Below the pieces are notes generated by a model. The model saw only the letters and a program-made list of their open reading frames with translations. It was not told where the DNA came from and did no database searches. The position numbers and the translations under genes are program-made. Shown here piece after piece: positions 1 to 9,894 of a stretch of DNA of 64,000 nucleotides. Origin of the DNA: Robiginitomaculum sp. (GTDB taxonomy: Bacteria; Pseudomonadota; Alphaproteobacteria; Caulobacterales; Maricaulaceae); NCBI GenBank assembly GCA_002733605.1, contig NVWK01000006.1:1-64000 (forward strand), in the 5' to 3' direction. The stretch's first letter is position 1, and every line of letters starts with the position of its first letter.

Positions 1-173
1 TAGGCGGCACTCCCGGTGCAGTCCGGCACAATTTGGGCGTTAGTCCAAATGCTCAACTGCAAACACCGTCTCCCCTCCAGCAAGCCAACGTGCACATGCC
101 TGTCCCGAAGAGGAGAACACTTTCAATATAAGGGCAGGGGAGAGGGCGTGGATAAAGTTATTTCACGTCCCGA

Positions 174-1121
174 TTATATGTCTCTATTATATGTTAGGGC
201 CATAAACACGTCTTCAAGGTCTGGCTCCTCGGTGCGCAAATCTGTGATGACCAACCCGCTGGCTTTAATCTGGTCCAGCAGATCAATGATAGACATGGAA
301 CCGGTGCGGTAGGCAATGGCCAGTGTGCCGTCGCGCCGTATCGTGCAATCAAGTGCGCTGAGCGCTTTCGGGATTTTTTTGATCGGCGTCTCCGGCGTGA
401 CGACCAGTGTTTTCTGGTCAAGACGCTTAAGCATGGTGTCCTTGTTCTCGTTCGCCGTGATCTCGCCATTATGGATAATCGCGATCTGGTCGCACAGGGA
501 TTCCGCCTCTTCCAAATAATGGGTCGTCAGGATAATGGTCGTCCCGCCCGCGTTTAATTCTTCCACATATTTCCAGAGCTGGCGACGAAGCTCGATATCC
601 ACACCGGCTGTCGGTTCGTCAAGGATCAGCACGGGCGGGGTATGGACAAGTGCTTTGGCAATCAAGAGCCGTCGTTTCATGCCGCCGGAAAGTTGCCTGA
701 CATAGGCATCGCGTTTATCGGCCAAGCCAAGGGCGGCGAGAATTTCATCACTACGGCGTTCCGACTTTGGCACCCCGTAATAACCCGCCTGATTTTCCAA
801 CGCTTGCCACGGGGTGAAATAAACATCCATGGAAATCTCTTGGGGCACCACCCCGATAGAGGCGCGGGCTTGTCGGGTCTGGGTGTCAATATCATAGCCG
901 CAAATCTTGGCCGTGCCGCCGGATTTGGTCACCAGTCCGGCCAATATATTGATCATAGTGGATTTGCCGGCCCCGTTCGGGCCAAGCAGTCCGAAAATAG
1001 ACCCGCGCGGCACAATCAGATCAATGCCTTTCAGGGCATTTTGGGCAGGTGATTTTTTGCTTTTCTTATAGGTCTTGGTCAGGCCTTTTAGCGTGATAGC
1101 AGGGGCAGTATCTTGATGCAT
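174..1121 (-). CDS. ABC transporter ATP-binding protein
   Basis: Walker A GPNGAGKST, signature LSGGMKRRL, Walker B LILDEPTAGVD in the 315 aa ORF. Confidence 0.95.
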   Translation of the reverse strand: MHQDTAPAITLKGLTKTYKKSKKSPAQNALKGIDLIVPRGSIFGLLGPNGAGKSTMINILAGLVTKSGGTAKICGYDIDTQTRQARASIGVVPQEISMDVYFTPWQALENQAGYYGVPKSERRSDEILAALGLADKRDAYVRQLSGGMKRRLLIAKALVHTPPVLILDEPTAGVDIELRRQLWKYVEELNAGGTTIILTTHYLEEAESLCDQIAIIHNGEITANENKDTMLKRLDQKTLVVTPETPIKKIPKALSALDCTIRRDGTLAIAYRTGSMSIIDLLDQIKASGLVITDLRTEEPDLEDVFMALTYNRDI

Positions 1122-1206
1122 TGTGTGTAGTTCCGATTGACCTAGGGGGTTGTGTGAAATAGATAGGGGTTCATGTGCTTCACATCAACCTAAAACGAGC
1201 CTGACC

Positions 1207-1371
1207 ATGCCTGAGACCAAACACTCCGAAATTATTGTCGTTACAGAACACCGCGTTTCGTGTGACGGCGGCGGCGGGAGCTTGGGCCATCCGAAAGTTT
1301 ATATGGATATGGGCCAGGGCGACAGCGTCCAGTGTAAATATTGCGACCTCAAATTCGTTCTCAAACACTAA
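1207..1371 (+). CDS. Small zinc-finger (zf-CHCC/NDUFS6-like) protein; start taken at the internal ATG
   Basis: CDGGGGSLGHPKVYMDMGQGDSVQCKYCDLKFVLK matches the zf-CHCC pattern. Confidence 0.85.
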   Translation: MPETKHSEIIVVTEHRVSCDGGGGSLGHPKVYMDMGQGDSVQCKYCDLKFVLKH

Positions 1372-1402
1372 ACCAAAACCCCTCTCTCTTCTCCCCCCAC
1401 AC

Positions 1403-1432
1403 CCGCTCATCCCCGAGACATCGGGGATCCAG
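1403..1432. repeat. Intergenic palindromic repeat, copy 1
   Basis: CCGCTCATCCCCGAGACATCGGGGATCCAG; stem ATCCCCGA/TCGGGGAT. Confidence 0.8.
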
Positions 1433-1545
1433 TTCTTTGGCTGACATAGTTGGTTGAGGAAATACAATACCTGTCCCCCTATATGCGAAAACCAAATCCC
1501 CTAGGCCCAATCCCCTAGGGAAGAAGGAACGAGCTGCCCGCGCAT

Positions 1546-2511
1546 TTAAGTGTCCGTCAAAAATCTATACGTCCGTTTAAAATTACGGGTCACCACCGGT
1601 TCGCCGTCTATGGTGCGGGGATGAAACCGCGTCCGTTCCGCCGCCCGTCGGGCCGCGCGGATAAAGTCGCTCCGATACCGGCGCGCCACCACTTTGCCGA
1701 CATGTGTGTCCGTGACATAACCGTTCTCGTCAATGTCGAGGTTTAACACGACAATGGCCTGAATGCCTCTACGCTTGGCTCGCCCCGGATAGATAGGTTT
1801 GCGCGCCCGCCTGATACGGGCCTCCCTCACGTCCTGCCCATAAACATCGCGGTACGTATCGCGGTTTTGCCGTCTATATCTGAGGCTTCGACTTTTCGGC
1901 CCGCCTGCCAGTTTACGCGAACTGACGCGCCCAGTGTATTTTGACAGGCTCGCTTGATAGGCCAATGCATCCGGCAACAGGGATGCGGGCGGCGGCGGAT
2001 CGCTTAACGGCAGAGATTTAAGCTGGTCCATACGCAACAACTGTCCCCAACTCTCAAGGTAGCGATCGCGCGCGCCGGTCTTGTCCTCGATGCTCACATC
2101 CAGTGTGTAGACGGTTTCGGACAAGCGCGCCCATGCTCTGGTCTCGTGCAATTGCAAGACGCCGTATTGTATGCGGGCTGCGGGCGCGACGGAGCTATCG
2201 GGATAATACACCAAAAAATCTTCAAACCGCGCCAGTCGCAATCCCGTATGCGTTTCGCCCAATATACGGCGGTAGGCTGTGCGCGCCTTTGTATCGTCAT
2301 CGGGAGCGGCCAGAGTTTGCAAGACAGGCACATGGCTCCGTGCGATCAGGAACAGGGTCAAAAGACAGACAAACACAAGCCCACACATCACCAGTGCTGC
2401 AAATTTTCGCTCCGAAATGCTGAGCGTGCCTGTATCTTGGTCGCTATCCTGATCTGTATCTTGGTCAATGCCCGTCATATATGTCCCCGCACTGTTTGTC
2501 TTTAGATACAC
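1546..2511 (-). CDS. TonB family energy-transducing protein
   Basis: N-terminal TM segment, C-terminal TonB-type domain (QAIVVLNLDIDENGYVTDTHV...FHPRTIDGEPVVTRNFKRTYRF). Confidence 0.75.
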   Translation of the reverse strand: MYLKTNSAGTYMTGIDQDTDQDSDQDTGTLSISERKFAALVMCGLVFVCLLTLFLIARSHVPVLQTLAAPDDDTKARTAYRRILGETHTGLRLARFEDFLVYYPDSSVAPAARIQYGVLQLHETRAWARLSETVYTLDVSIEDKTGARDRYLESWGQLLRMDQLKSLPLSDPPPPASLLPDALAYQASLSKYTGRVSSRKLAGGPKSRSLRYRRQNRDTYRDVYGQDVREARIRRARKPIYPGRAKRRGIQAIVVLNLDIDENGYVTDTHVGKVVARRYRSDFIRAARRAAERTRFHPRTIDGEPVVTRNFKRTYRFLTDT

Positions 2512-2584
2512 CTAATTTGGCGAAATTGAGGCAAATTTTATATCGGCTCTTGAAAAGGCGCTCGGCCCCGCGCACACTCATAGC

Positions 2585-5395
2585 ATGGATGTGAATCAGA
2601 TAAAAACAGTGCCTGTAGACGAAAATGCCCATGTGGTGTTGGTGGACGGGTCAGGCTATATTTTCCGGGCCTTTTATGCCCTGCCGCCCTTGACGCGCCG
2701 CTCTGACGGTTTGATAATCGGGGCCGTCGCCGGATTTTCCAACATGTTGTTCAAACTGTTGCGTGAACAGACCGGAGACGCACGTCCAACCCATTTCGCC
2801 GTTATTTTTGACGCCAAGGGCAAGACTTTCCGCAGTGAAATTTATGAGCAATACAAAGCCCATCGTCCGCCTGCGCCCGAAGATTTAGTGCCGCAATTCC
2901 CGCTGGTCCGCGAAGCCACCAAAGCGTTCGGCTCGCTCGCCATTGAAACACCGGGCTTCGAAGCCGATGATATTATTGCCAGCTATGCCCATATGGCCGA
3001 GCAAATGGGCGCACGGGTCACCATCATTTCCTCTGATAAGGATTTGATGCAATTGGTCAGCGACAAGGTCTGCATGGTCGATACTATGAAGAACAAAACC
3101 TTCTGGGCCGATCAGGTGGTCGAGAAATTTGGCGTGATGCCGAACCGCGTCATTGATGTGCAATCCTTGGCTGGAGACAGTGTGGACAATGTACCGGGCG
3201 TACCGGGCATCGGCATTAAAACCGCCGCCCTGCTGATCAATGAATATGGTGATCTGGACACATTGTTAGAACGCGCGGGCGAGATCAAGCAAAATGCCCG
3301 CCGCGAGAAACTGATCGAACACAAAGATTTGGCATTGGTCTCGCGTGAACTTGTCACCTTGAAACGCGACATGGATTTGGAAATCCCTATTGAAGCCTTG
3401 GCCGTGCAAGACCCTGACCGCGACACCTTGTTGGATTTCCTCAATGACATGAGCTTGCGCACATTGACCACACGGGTCATGGCCGCCATTGGCGAAGGCG
3501 ATACGGGGTCTTTGCGCAAAGACGACACCAAGTCTGAGAGCACCCCCAAAGCCCCGGTTTTTGACAAAAGCAAATACGAATGCGTGCAAAGCGAAGACCG
3601 CCTGCGCCATTGGGTCGACAGATGCACGGAAATGGGTGTCTGTGCCGTCGATCTGGAAACCGATAGCCTTGATAGTGCCGCCGCCAATTTGGTTGGCGTC
3701 TGTCTGGCGGTTGCGGATAACGAAGCCTGCTACATCCCGCTCGGCCATGTCGGCGGCGGAGATTTACTGGGCGAGGGCGCGCCAAAGCAAATCCCCATGC
3801 GCACCGCCCTCGATATTTTAGAACCCATGCTGCATGACCCGGCGGTTTTAAAAATCGGCCAAAATTTCAAATATGATCTGGGCGTGTTCCTGCGCCATGA
3901 TCTGTTCCCCGCGCCTTATGATGATACCATGTTGATCTCTTATGCCTTGGCCTGTGGGTTACACCGGCACGGCATGGACGATCTGTCCGAAATGCATCTC
4001 GGCCACCGCCCGATTTCGTTCAAAGAAGTCGCCGGCACCGGCAAAGCCCAAAAAACCTTCGACCAAATCACGCTCGACGTGGCCACCCCTTACGCCGCCG
4101 AGGACGCTGATGTCACTTTGCGCCTATGGAAACATCTAAAACCGCAATTGGTCACAGACCATGTGGCGACCGTTTACGAAACCCTTGAACGCGGCATGCC
4201 GAAAGTTCTGGCTAAGATGGAAAACGAGGGCATTAAGGTCGACAAAGCCGTTCTGGCCCGCCTGTCCGCAGATTTCGAGCAAAAGAAATGCGGTCTCGAA
4301 GCCGAAGCCCATGAACTATCTGGGCGCCCGTTCAATCTGGCCAGCCCGAAACAGCTCGGCGAAATCCTGTTTGACGATCTGGGCTTGCCCGGCGGCAAGA
4401 AAACTAAAACCGGCGCATGGCAGACCGGAGCAGGGGTGTTGGAAAAACTGGCCGATGCCCACGCCTTGCCGAAAATCGTGCTGGACTGGCGTCATTATGC
4501 CAAGCTGAAATCCACATATTCCGACACGCTCCCCAAAGAGATCAATGCCCGCACGGGCCGTGTCCACACCAGCTATTCTCTGGCCTCGACCACCACAGGA
4601 CGCTTGTCCTCGTCCGATCCCAATTTGCAAAACATCCCGATTCGCACCGAAGACGGCCGTAAAATCCGCAATGCCTTTATCGCAGAACCGGGGCAAATTC
4701 TGGTGGCCGCAGATTATTCACAGGTTGAGCTACGGGTCTTGGCCCACGCCGCAGATCTGCCCGCTATGAAACAGGCGTTCGCCGACGGGGTCGATATTCA
4801 CGCCCTGACCGCCAGTGAAATGTTCGGCGTGCCGATCGAAGGCATGGACAGTTCCGTCCGCCGTCGGGCCAAGGCGATCAATTTCGGGATTATCTACGGC
4901 ATTTCCGCCTTCGGTCTGGCCAACAATCTGGGCATTAGCCGCACAGAGGCCAAAGACTATATCGACAGCTATTTCCTCAAATTCCCCGGCATCAAAGACT
5001 ATATGGAAAACGCCAAGGACGAGGCGCGTGAACACGGCTATGTCAAAACCCTGTTTGGCCGTAAATGCTTTGTCAAAGGCATCAAAGACAGCAATCCGGC
5101 CATGCGCGGATTTGCCGAACGCCAAGCCATCAATGCCCCGATACAGGGCGCCGCTGCCGACATTATGCGCCGCGCCATGATCCGCATGCCCGACGCCATC
5201 AAGGCGGTTGAGGGTGCAAGAATGCTGTTACAGGTCCACGACGAATTGATCTTCGAAGTGCCACAAGACAGTGCTGAAACCCTAATCGGCGTGGTGCGGC
5301 CGGTCATGGAGAACGCCTGTGCCCCCGCCCTGAATTTAAGCGTGCCTTTGGTCGTCGATGCCAAGGCCGCGCTCAACTGGAATGACGCGCATTAG
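2585..5395 (+). CDS. polA: DNA polymerase I
   Basis: 936 aa; N-terminal 5'-3' exonuclease, 3'-5' exonuclease and polymerase motifs (DYSQVELRVLAH, RRRAKAINFGIIYG, LLQVHDELIFEV). Confidence 0.97.
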   Translation: MDVNQIKTVPVDENAHVVLVDGSGYIFRAFYALPPLTRRSDGLIIGAVAGFSNMLFKLLREQTGDARPTHFAVIFDAKGKTFRSEIYEQYKAHRPPAPEDLVPQFPLVREATKAFGSLAIETPGFEADDIIASYAHMAEQMGARVTIISSDKDLMQLVSDKVCMVDTMKNKTFWADQVVEKFGVMPNRVIDVQSLAGDSVDNVPGVPGIGIKTAALLINEYGDLDTLLERAGEIKQNARREKLIEHKDLALVSRELVTLKRDMDLEIPIEALAVQDPDRDTLLDFLNDMSLRTLTTRVMAAIGEGDTGSLRKDDTKSESTPKAPVFDKSKYECVQSEDRLRHWVDRCTEMGVCAVDLETDSLDSAAANLVGVCLAVADNEACYIPLGHVGGGDLLGEGAPKQIPMRTALDILEPMLHDPAVLKIGQNFKYDLGVFLRHDLFPAPYDDTMLISYALACGLHRHGMDDLSEMHLGHRPISFKEVAGTGKAQKTFDQITLDVATPYAAEDADVTLRLWKHLKPQLVTDHVATVYETLERGMPKVLAKMENEGIKVDKAVLARLSADFEQKKCGLEAEAHELSGRPFNLASPKQLGEILFDDLGLPGGKKTKTGAWQTGAGVLEKLADAHALPKIVLDWRHYAKLKSTYSDTLPKEINARTGRVHTSYSLASTTTGRLSSSDPNLQNIPIRTEDGRKIRNAFIAEPGQILVAADYSQVELRVLAHAADLPAMKQAFADGVDIHALTASEMFGVPIEGMDSSVRRRAKAINFGIIYGISAFGLANNLGISRTEAKDYIDSYFLKFPGIKDYMENAKDEAREHGYVKTLFGRKCFVKGIKDSNPAMRGFAERQAINAPIQGAAADIMRRAMIRMPDAIKAVEGARMLLQVHDELIFEVPQDSAETLIGVVRPVMENACAPALNLSVPLVVDAKAALNWNDAH

Positions 5396-5523
5396 AGCCG
5401 CACATGAGAGCCGAAAATTAGAGATGCGTGATATAAATAAAAATTTATGTCGAAAAACGGGTTGTTTTAAACTATAAGTTGGCCATCTAAAGAGGCAGGT
5501 ATTTAACGAAAACGGAGATCGAG

Positions 5524-6342
5524 ATGAAGAATATACTTATGGCGGCAGTGGCCGTTACCGCAATTATGGTCAGTGGCTGTCAAGGCACGGTTGCAACAGG
5601 CGATGACGCAGCAAAAACAGAGGCAAGTATGACAACAGATCAACGTGATATCGGCAATCGCGGCGCGGTGATGATGGCGATTCAGGGCCTGGATCGTACC
5701 GATAAAGACAAAGAAAATGACGAAATGCGCAAAGCCGCAGAGGTGTTGGAATTTGCGGGTATCTGGCCCGGCATGACCGTCGTCGAAATGGAAGCCGGCA
5801 GCGGATATTATACGGATTTAATGTCGCGTATCGTCGGTGAAAACGGCAAAATTATCATGCAAAACCCGACAGCATTTGATGTGTTCATCACAGCCGAAAC
5901 CATGGAAGCCAGACTGGCACCTCTCTCGAATGTCACATTGACCAAAACCAATTTTGATCATCTGGAGGCATCAAAAAACAGCGCCGATGTGGTCACATGG
6001 TTCCTTGGGCCGCACGAATTGTTTTATATTCCCGACAACGGAGTTGCACTCGGCGATGCCGAGAAAACCTATGCAGAGATTTTTCGGGTTCTGAAGCCGG
6101 GCGGCAATTTTATCGTGCTTGATCACGCGGCCGCAGAAGGTACACCGGAAACATCGGGCGGAGATACCCACCGCATTGATCCGGCGACCGTGCGCGCCCA
6201 CGCAGAAAAAGCCGGCCTTGTGTTTGTGTCGTCAAGCAAAGCGCTCGCCAATGCGGAAGATGATCACACACTGAACGTGTTCAACCCTGAAATACGGCGT
6301 AAAACCGATCGTTTTTTACATAAATATACCAAACCAAAATAG
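5524..6342 (+). CDS. Class I SAM-dependent methyltransferase-like lipoprotein
   Basis: Lipoprotein signal (MVSGCQG); VVEMEAGSGYYTDLMSRIVG; RVLKPGGNFIVLDH. Confidence 0.8.
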   Translation: MKNILMAAVAVTAIMVSGCQGTVATGDDAAKTEASMTTDQRDIGNRGAVMMAIQGLDRTDKDKENDEMRKAAEVLEFAGIWPGMTVVEMEAGSGYYTDLMSRIVGENGKIIMQNPTAFDVFITAETMEARLAPLSNVTLTKTNFDHLEASKNSADVVTWFLGPHELFYIPDNGVALGDAEKTYAEIFRVLKPGGNFIVLDHAAAEGTPETSGGDTHRIDPATVRAHAEKAGLVFVSSSKALANAEDDHTLNVFNPEIRRKTDRFLHKYTKPK

Positions 6343-6357
6343 CCACCGGATACAATT

Positions 6358-7080
6358 ATGACAAAACTAGCCCTGTGCCGTCATGGCCAAAGCGAATGGA
6401 ATTTACAAAACCGGTTTACCGGCTGGGTAGATGTAGATTTAACCGAAAAAGGCGTGGCGGAAGCCCGTCTTGGCGGCGAGCTTTTGGCGGCGCAAGGTAT
6501 CCGGTTTGACGCCGCTTTTACCTCGTTTCAAACCCGCGCCATCCGCACCCTTTGGCTCGGGCTGGAGGCCATGGACCAATGCTATATCCCTGTGACCAAG
6601 GACTGGCATTTAAACGAGCGTCATTACGGCGGTCTCAGCGGCCTGAACAAGCAAGAGACCCGCGACAAGCACGGCGACGAGCAAGTGCATATCTGGCGCA
6701 GAAGCTTTGATGTGCCCCCACCCATCGTTGGCCCCGAGCATAAATACCATCCTTCTAATGATCCGCGTTATGCCGGTATTGATCCGGCGAAATTACCGGG
6801 CGGGGAGAGCTTGCAAATGACTCTTGATCGGGTCATTCCGTATTTTGACATTATGATCTCGCCACAGATTATTGCGGGCAAAACCCTGCTGATCTCGGCC
6901 CACGGCAATTCCCTGCGCGCGCTGTTAAAGCATTTATTCCACGTCTCGGACGACGATATTCCGGGCTTTGAAGTGCCGACCGGCAACCCGCTTGTCATCG
7001 ATCTGGCCGACGGGACATTAAATGTCACCGCCGCCAAATACCTTGATGAAAGCCGGGCTAAGCCTTTGCCGCCGATTTAG
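6358..7080 (+). CDS. gpmA: 2,3-bisphosphoglycerate-dependent phosphoglycerate mutase
   Basis: LCRHGQSEWNLQNRFTGWVDVDLTEKG; LNERHYGGLSGLNK; AHGNSLRALLKHL. Confidence 0.96.
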   Translation: MTKLALCRHGQSEWNLQNRFTGWVDVDLTEKGVAEARLGGELLAAQGIRFDAAFTSFQTRAIRTLWLGLEAMDQCYIPVTKDWHLNERHYGGLSGLNKQETRDKHGDEQVHIWRRSFDVPPPIVGPEHKYHPSNDPRYAGIDPAKLPGGESLQMTLDRVIPYFDIMISPQIIAGKTLLISAHGNSLRALLKHLFHVSDDDIPGFEVPTGNPLVIDLADGTLNVTAAKYLDESRAKPLPPI

Positions 7081-8494
7081 GGCTTTCTTGCGCAGGGTTG
7101 GGTTGCCCCCACGCCAATCGCCAAAACCGGTAGCTTAAAAATACCGATGCACTGAGCAGGCCAAATAACAACCCGTACCAGATACCCTGTGCCCCAAGCG
7201 GGGTTTTAAACGCGAGATAGGCCGCGACCGGAAACCCGATCACCCAATAGCTAATGCCCGATGCCACCATCGGCCAGCGCACATCTTTCAATCCGCGCAG
7301 GATCTGGTTGGCGGACACTTGCACCGCGTCGAAAAACATGAAAGCGGCGGCCAGCGGCAGGAATGACGCCACCAATGCAATCACGATCTGGTTTTCGGGC
7401 TGGCTTGTGTCCAGATACAGGCTGGCCACCCCGTGCGGCCAAAGCGCTACCGGTATGGCAACGACCATAATACCGATGACCGAGGCCACCATGGTCACCA
7501 GACCCGCCCGCCTGACCGCGCCGTGATTTTCGGCACCGGTCGCCAATCCGACCCGGATTGCCCCCGCCATAGAGAACCCCCACGGGAACATGAACGCCAG
7601 TGTCGCCACATTTAGGGCAATCTGGTAAGCGGCCACTTCCATCACCCCGATCAGGCCTATCAACAACACGCAGGCATTAAACAACATGCCTTCGAACACG
7701 GTGGTAATACTGATAGGCCAGCCAAGCATGACCACGTCGCGAAACCGGTCCCAATGGGGCCGAAACAGGTGTTCGAAAACCCGAAACGGCGCAGATGTTT
7801 TGTCCTTGTTCACATAGATCACAAACATGAAAAACCCGACTGCATAGGACATTGAAGACGCAATACCGGCCCCGACCAGTCCGAGTTTTGGAAACCCGAA
7901 CAGCCCAAAAATCAGCAAGGCGTTCAACCCCGCATTTATCAAAGTGGTCAGAAGTGCCAAAACCAACGGTACGCGGATTTTCTCGATCACGGCCAGATAG
8001 TTTCGTAACACCATCGTGCCCAACGCAAACGGCCACCCTGCCGCCAACGCCAGCACATAGCCGCCGGCCTTGGCAGATTGGGCCGGGTCTTGCCCCGCCA
8101 GCAGGGACAAAGGCTCGGCCATCAAGACAAGCACCAGCATAAATGGACACATGATGACAATCGTCCACAGGGCCATGCGCACGGATACCCGCACACTATG
8201 CCTGTCGTTTTGGTCTGCGCCGAGGGCCTGCGAGATCAGAGGCGACACGGCCATAACCGGCCCAAAGCCCAACATCCAGAGCAGGAAGTAAATCACCGTG
8301 CCGAGCGAGGCGGCGGCCAAATCTTGCGGCCCCAATCGTCCGATCATTAAAATATCAATTGTAAAAATAGAAAACTGCGCCAATTGGGTTAGCGCCATAG
8401 GGATGCCAAGCCAAAGCAAAGCTTTCAGCTCTCCCGACCATGTGTCGGGCAGTTCAACCTTTTGCGGTTGCGGCGTTTGTGTAAGTTCAGTCAT
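7058..8494 (-). CDS. MATE family efflux transporter
   Basis: 12-TM protein with MATE features (PMALTQLAQFSIFTIDILMIGRLGPQDLAAASLG); start placed at ATGACTGAA rather than the upstream in-frame ATG. Confidence 0.92.
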   Translation of the reverse strand: MTELTQTPQPQKVELPDTWSGELKALLWLGIPMALTQLAQFSIFTIDILMIGRLGPQDLAAASLGTVIYFLLWMLGFGPVMAVSPLISQALGADQNDRHSVRVSVRMALWTIVIMCPFMLVLVLMAEPLSLLAGQDPAQSAKAGGYVLALAAGWPFALGTMVLRNYLAVIEKIRVPLVLALLTTLINAGLNALLIFGLFGFPKLGLVGAGIASSMSYAVGFFMFVIYVNKDKTSAPFRVFEHLFRPHWDRFRDVVMLGWPISITTVFEGMLFNACVLLIGLIGVMEVAAYQIALNVATLAFMFPWGFSMAGAIRVGLATGAENHGAVRRAGLVTMVASVIGIMVVAIPVALWPHGVASLYLDTSQPENQIVIALVASFLPLAAAFMFFDAVQVSANQILRGLKDVRWPMVASGISYWVIGFPVAAYLAFKTPLGAQGIWYGLLFGLLSASVFLSYRFWRLAWGQPNPAQESPKSAAKA

Positions 8495-8544
8495 TATGTA
8501 TCCGTAGGAAAAAAAGTGTAAATCTGCTGCGGACATAAAAAAAC

Positions 8545-8567
8545 TCCGAAGCGGGAAAGCTCGGAGG
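8545..8567 (-). terminator. Rho-independent terminator-like hairpin ahead of the MATE gene
   Basis: Minus strand CTCCGAGctttcccgcTTCGGAG followed by TTTTTTT. Confidence 0.7.
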
Positions 8568-8838
8568 GCGAAGGTCTAAAAGTGTTTTTTCAACTTAAGA
8601 CAATCGATCACGCGAGCCTACAAAGGCACATACCGAAAAAATTCGGCACCCATGTAATGTTGGCAAAATTTTCATTGGCTCTCTCGCGTTAAGTATCCGT
8701 CTCTAGGAGAAGGGAACAGGCCTGTCAACGGGAATAAAGTAAGTCCAGCCTGCGCAGGGTGAGCGGGAATGTAAAACAAGGCGGGCAATATAGGATTCAA
8801 GGCTTGGTGTCATCAGTGTTAGGTTGTAGTATGGCTGA

Positions 8839-9753
8839 GTGAATAAGGATTTTCTTGCATTATTAATAGTCATGGCGGGTACGTTTTGCCTTATTGCGGT
8901 GCTGTACTTTACATCATTTGAGAGACACCACACTCATGATCGGCCAAGCAATCAAGTGCAAGCTGAAGAAATAACTAACTATCAGGATAACGTACCGAAT
9001 AGCCCTCTTGTCACCAATGCTAATAGGAAAAACCTCCTTAGCACCAGAAAGTCACGCCAATCTACAGGTGTATATTACAGCGATAGCCGCCTGCAACATT
9101 ATGACCACAAATCCCAGATTATCATGGCTGGAGCCGCTGTTGTTGGGCTTCTTGTTGCTCTCACTGGTCTGTATTTGATTTGGAAAACCCTAAGGGCCAC
9201 TCGAAAAGGAACGGATGCGATGCGAGAAGCTCTTGAGGAAGCCAAGAGAGCTACGGAGGCGGCGTGGCAAGCAGTTAAGGTTTCTGAAACCACTGCCATA
9301 AATCAACTCAGGGCTTATGTTGGCCCTGTTGATTTCGAGATTATGTTCACAGAGTCTAATGAAATTTTGGTTGCGTTCAAAATCAAGAATACGGGGCAGA
9401 CACCCGCTATCAATGTTCAACTTGCTTATTGCATTACCTTTTTGGAATTGCCTATTGATGATAGTGATGTTGATATTGATGCACAAATTCTTGATGAGGA
9501 GCAGGCATCTGCTTTTTTACCAAAAGATGTGACATTCTCGGCTAAAACTGATGTGCTTAATGACTACGATACCACAAAGAAAATACTTTGCCTGCAAGGA
9601 ACCCATGCGGTTTTTGTGTATGGGAAAGTCGCTTATAAAGATATTTACGGGCAACCGCGTACTACAAAATTTCGTGTGGCATGGGGTAAATCTTTCAGAA
9701 ATACCCAATTGAAAAACATGGCCCTGTGTGATGATGGCAACGAAATGACTTAG
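8839..9753 (+). CDS. Hypothetical membrane protein, two TM segments, coiled coil and C-terminal beta-rich domain (GTG start)
   Basis: 304 aa ORF; TM segments, coiled coil, then INQLRAYVGPVDF...IKNTGQTPAINVQL. Confidence 0.65.
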   Translation: MNKDFLALLIVMAGTFCLIAVLYFTSFERHHTHDRPSNQVQAEEITNYQDNVPNSPLVTNANRKNLLSTRKSRQSTGVYYSDSRLQHYDHKSQIIMAGAAVVGLLVALTGLYLIWKTLRATRKGTDAMREALEEAKRATEAAWQAVKVSETTAINQLRAYVGPVDFEIMFTESNEILVAFKIKNTGQTPAINVQLAYCITFLELPIDDSDVDIDAQILDEEQASAFLPKDVTFSAKTDVLNDYDTTKKILCLQGTHAVFVYGKVAYKDIYGQPRTTKFRVAWGKSFRNTQLKNMALCDDGNEMT

Positions 9754-9894
9754 TATAAATTATTGTTTTAAATATCATCATTTTTACTCACCGTATGGCA
9801 CGTGCAATGTAAAATAAGATTTACGTCAAATATGTTTGACATTTGAATTTTCATCCCTACATGTAAAACAAGTTATACATAACAGGAGAAAACT

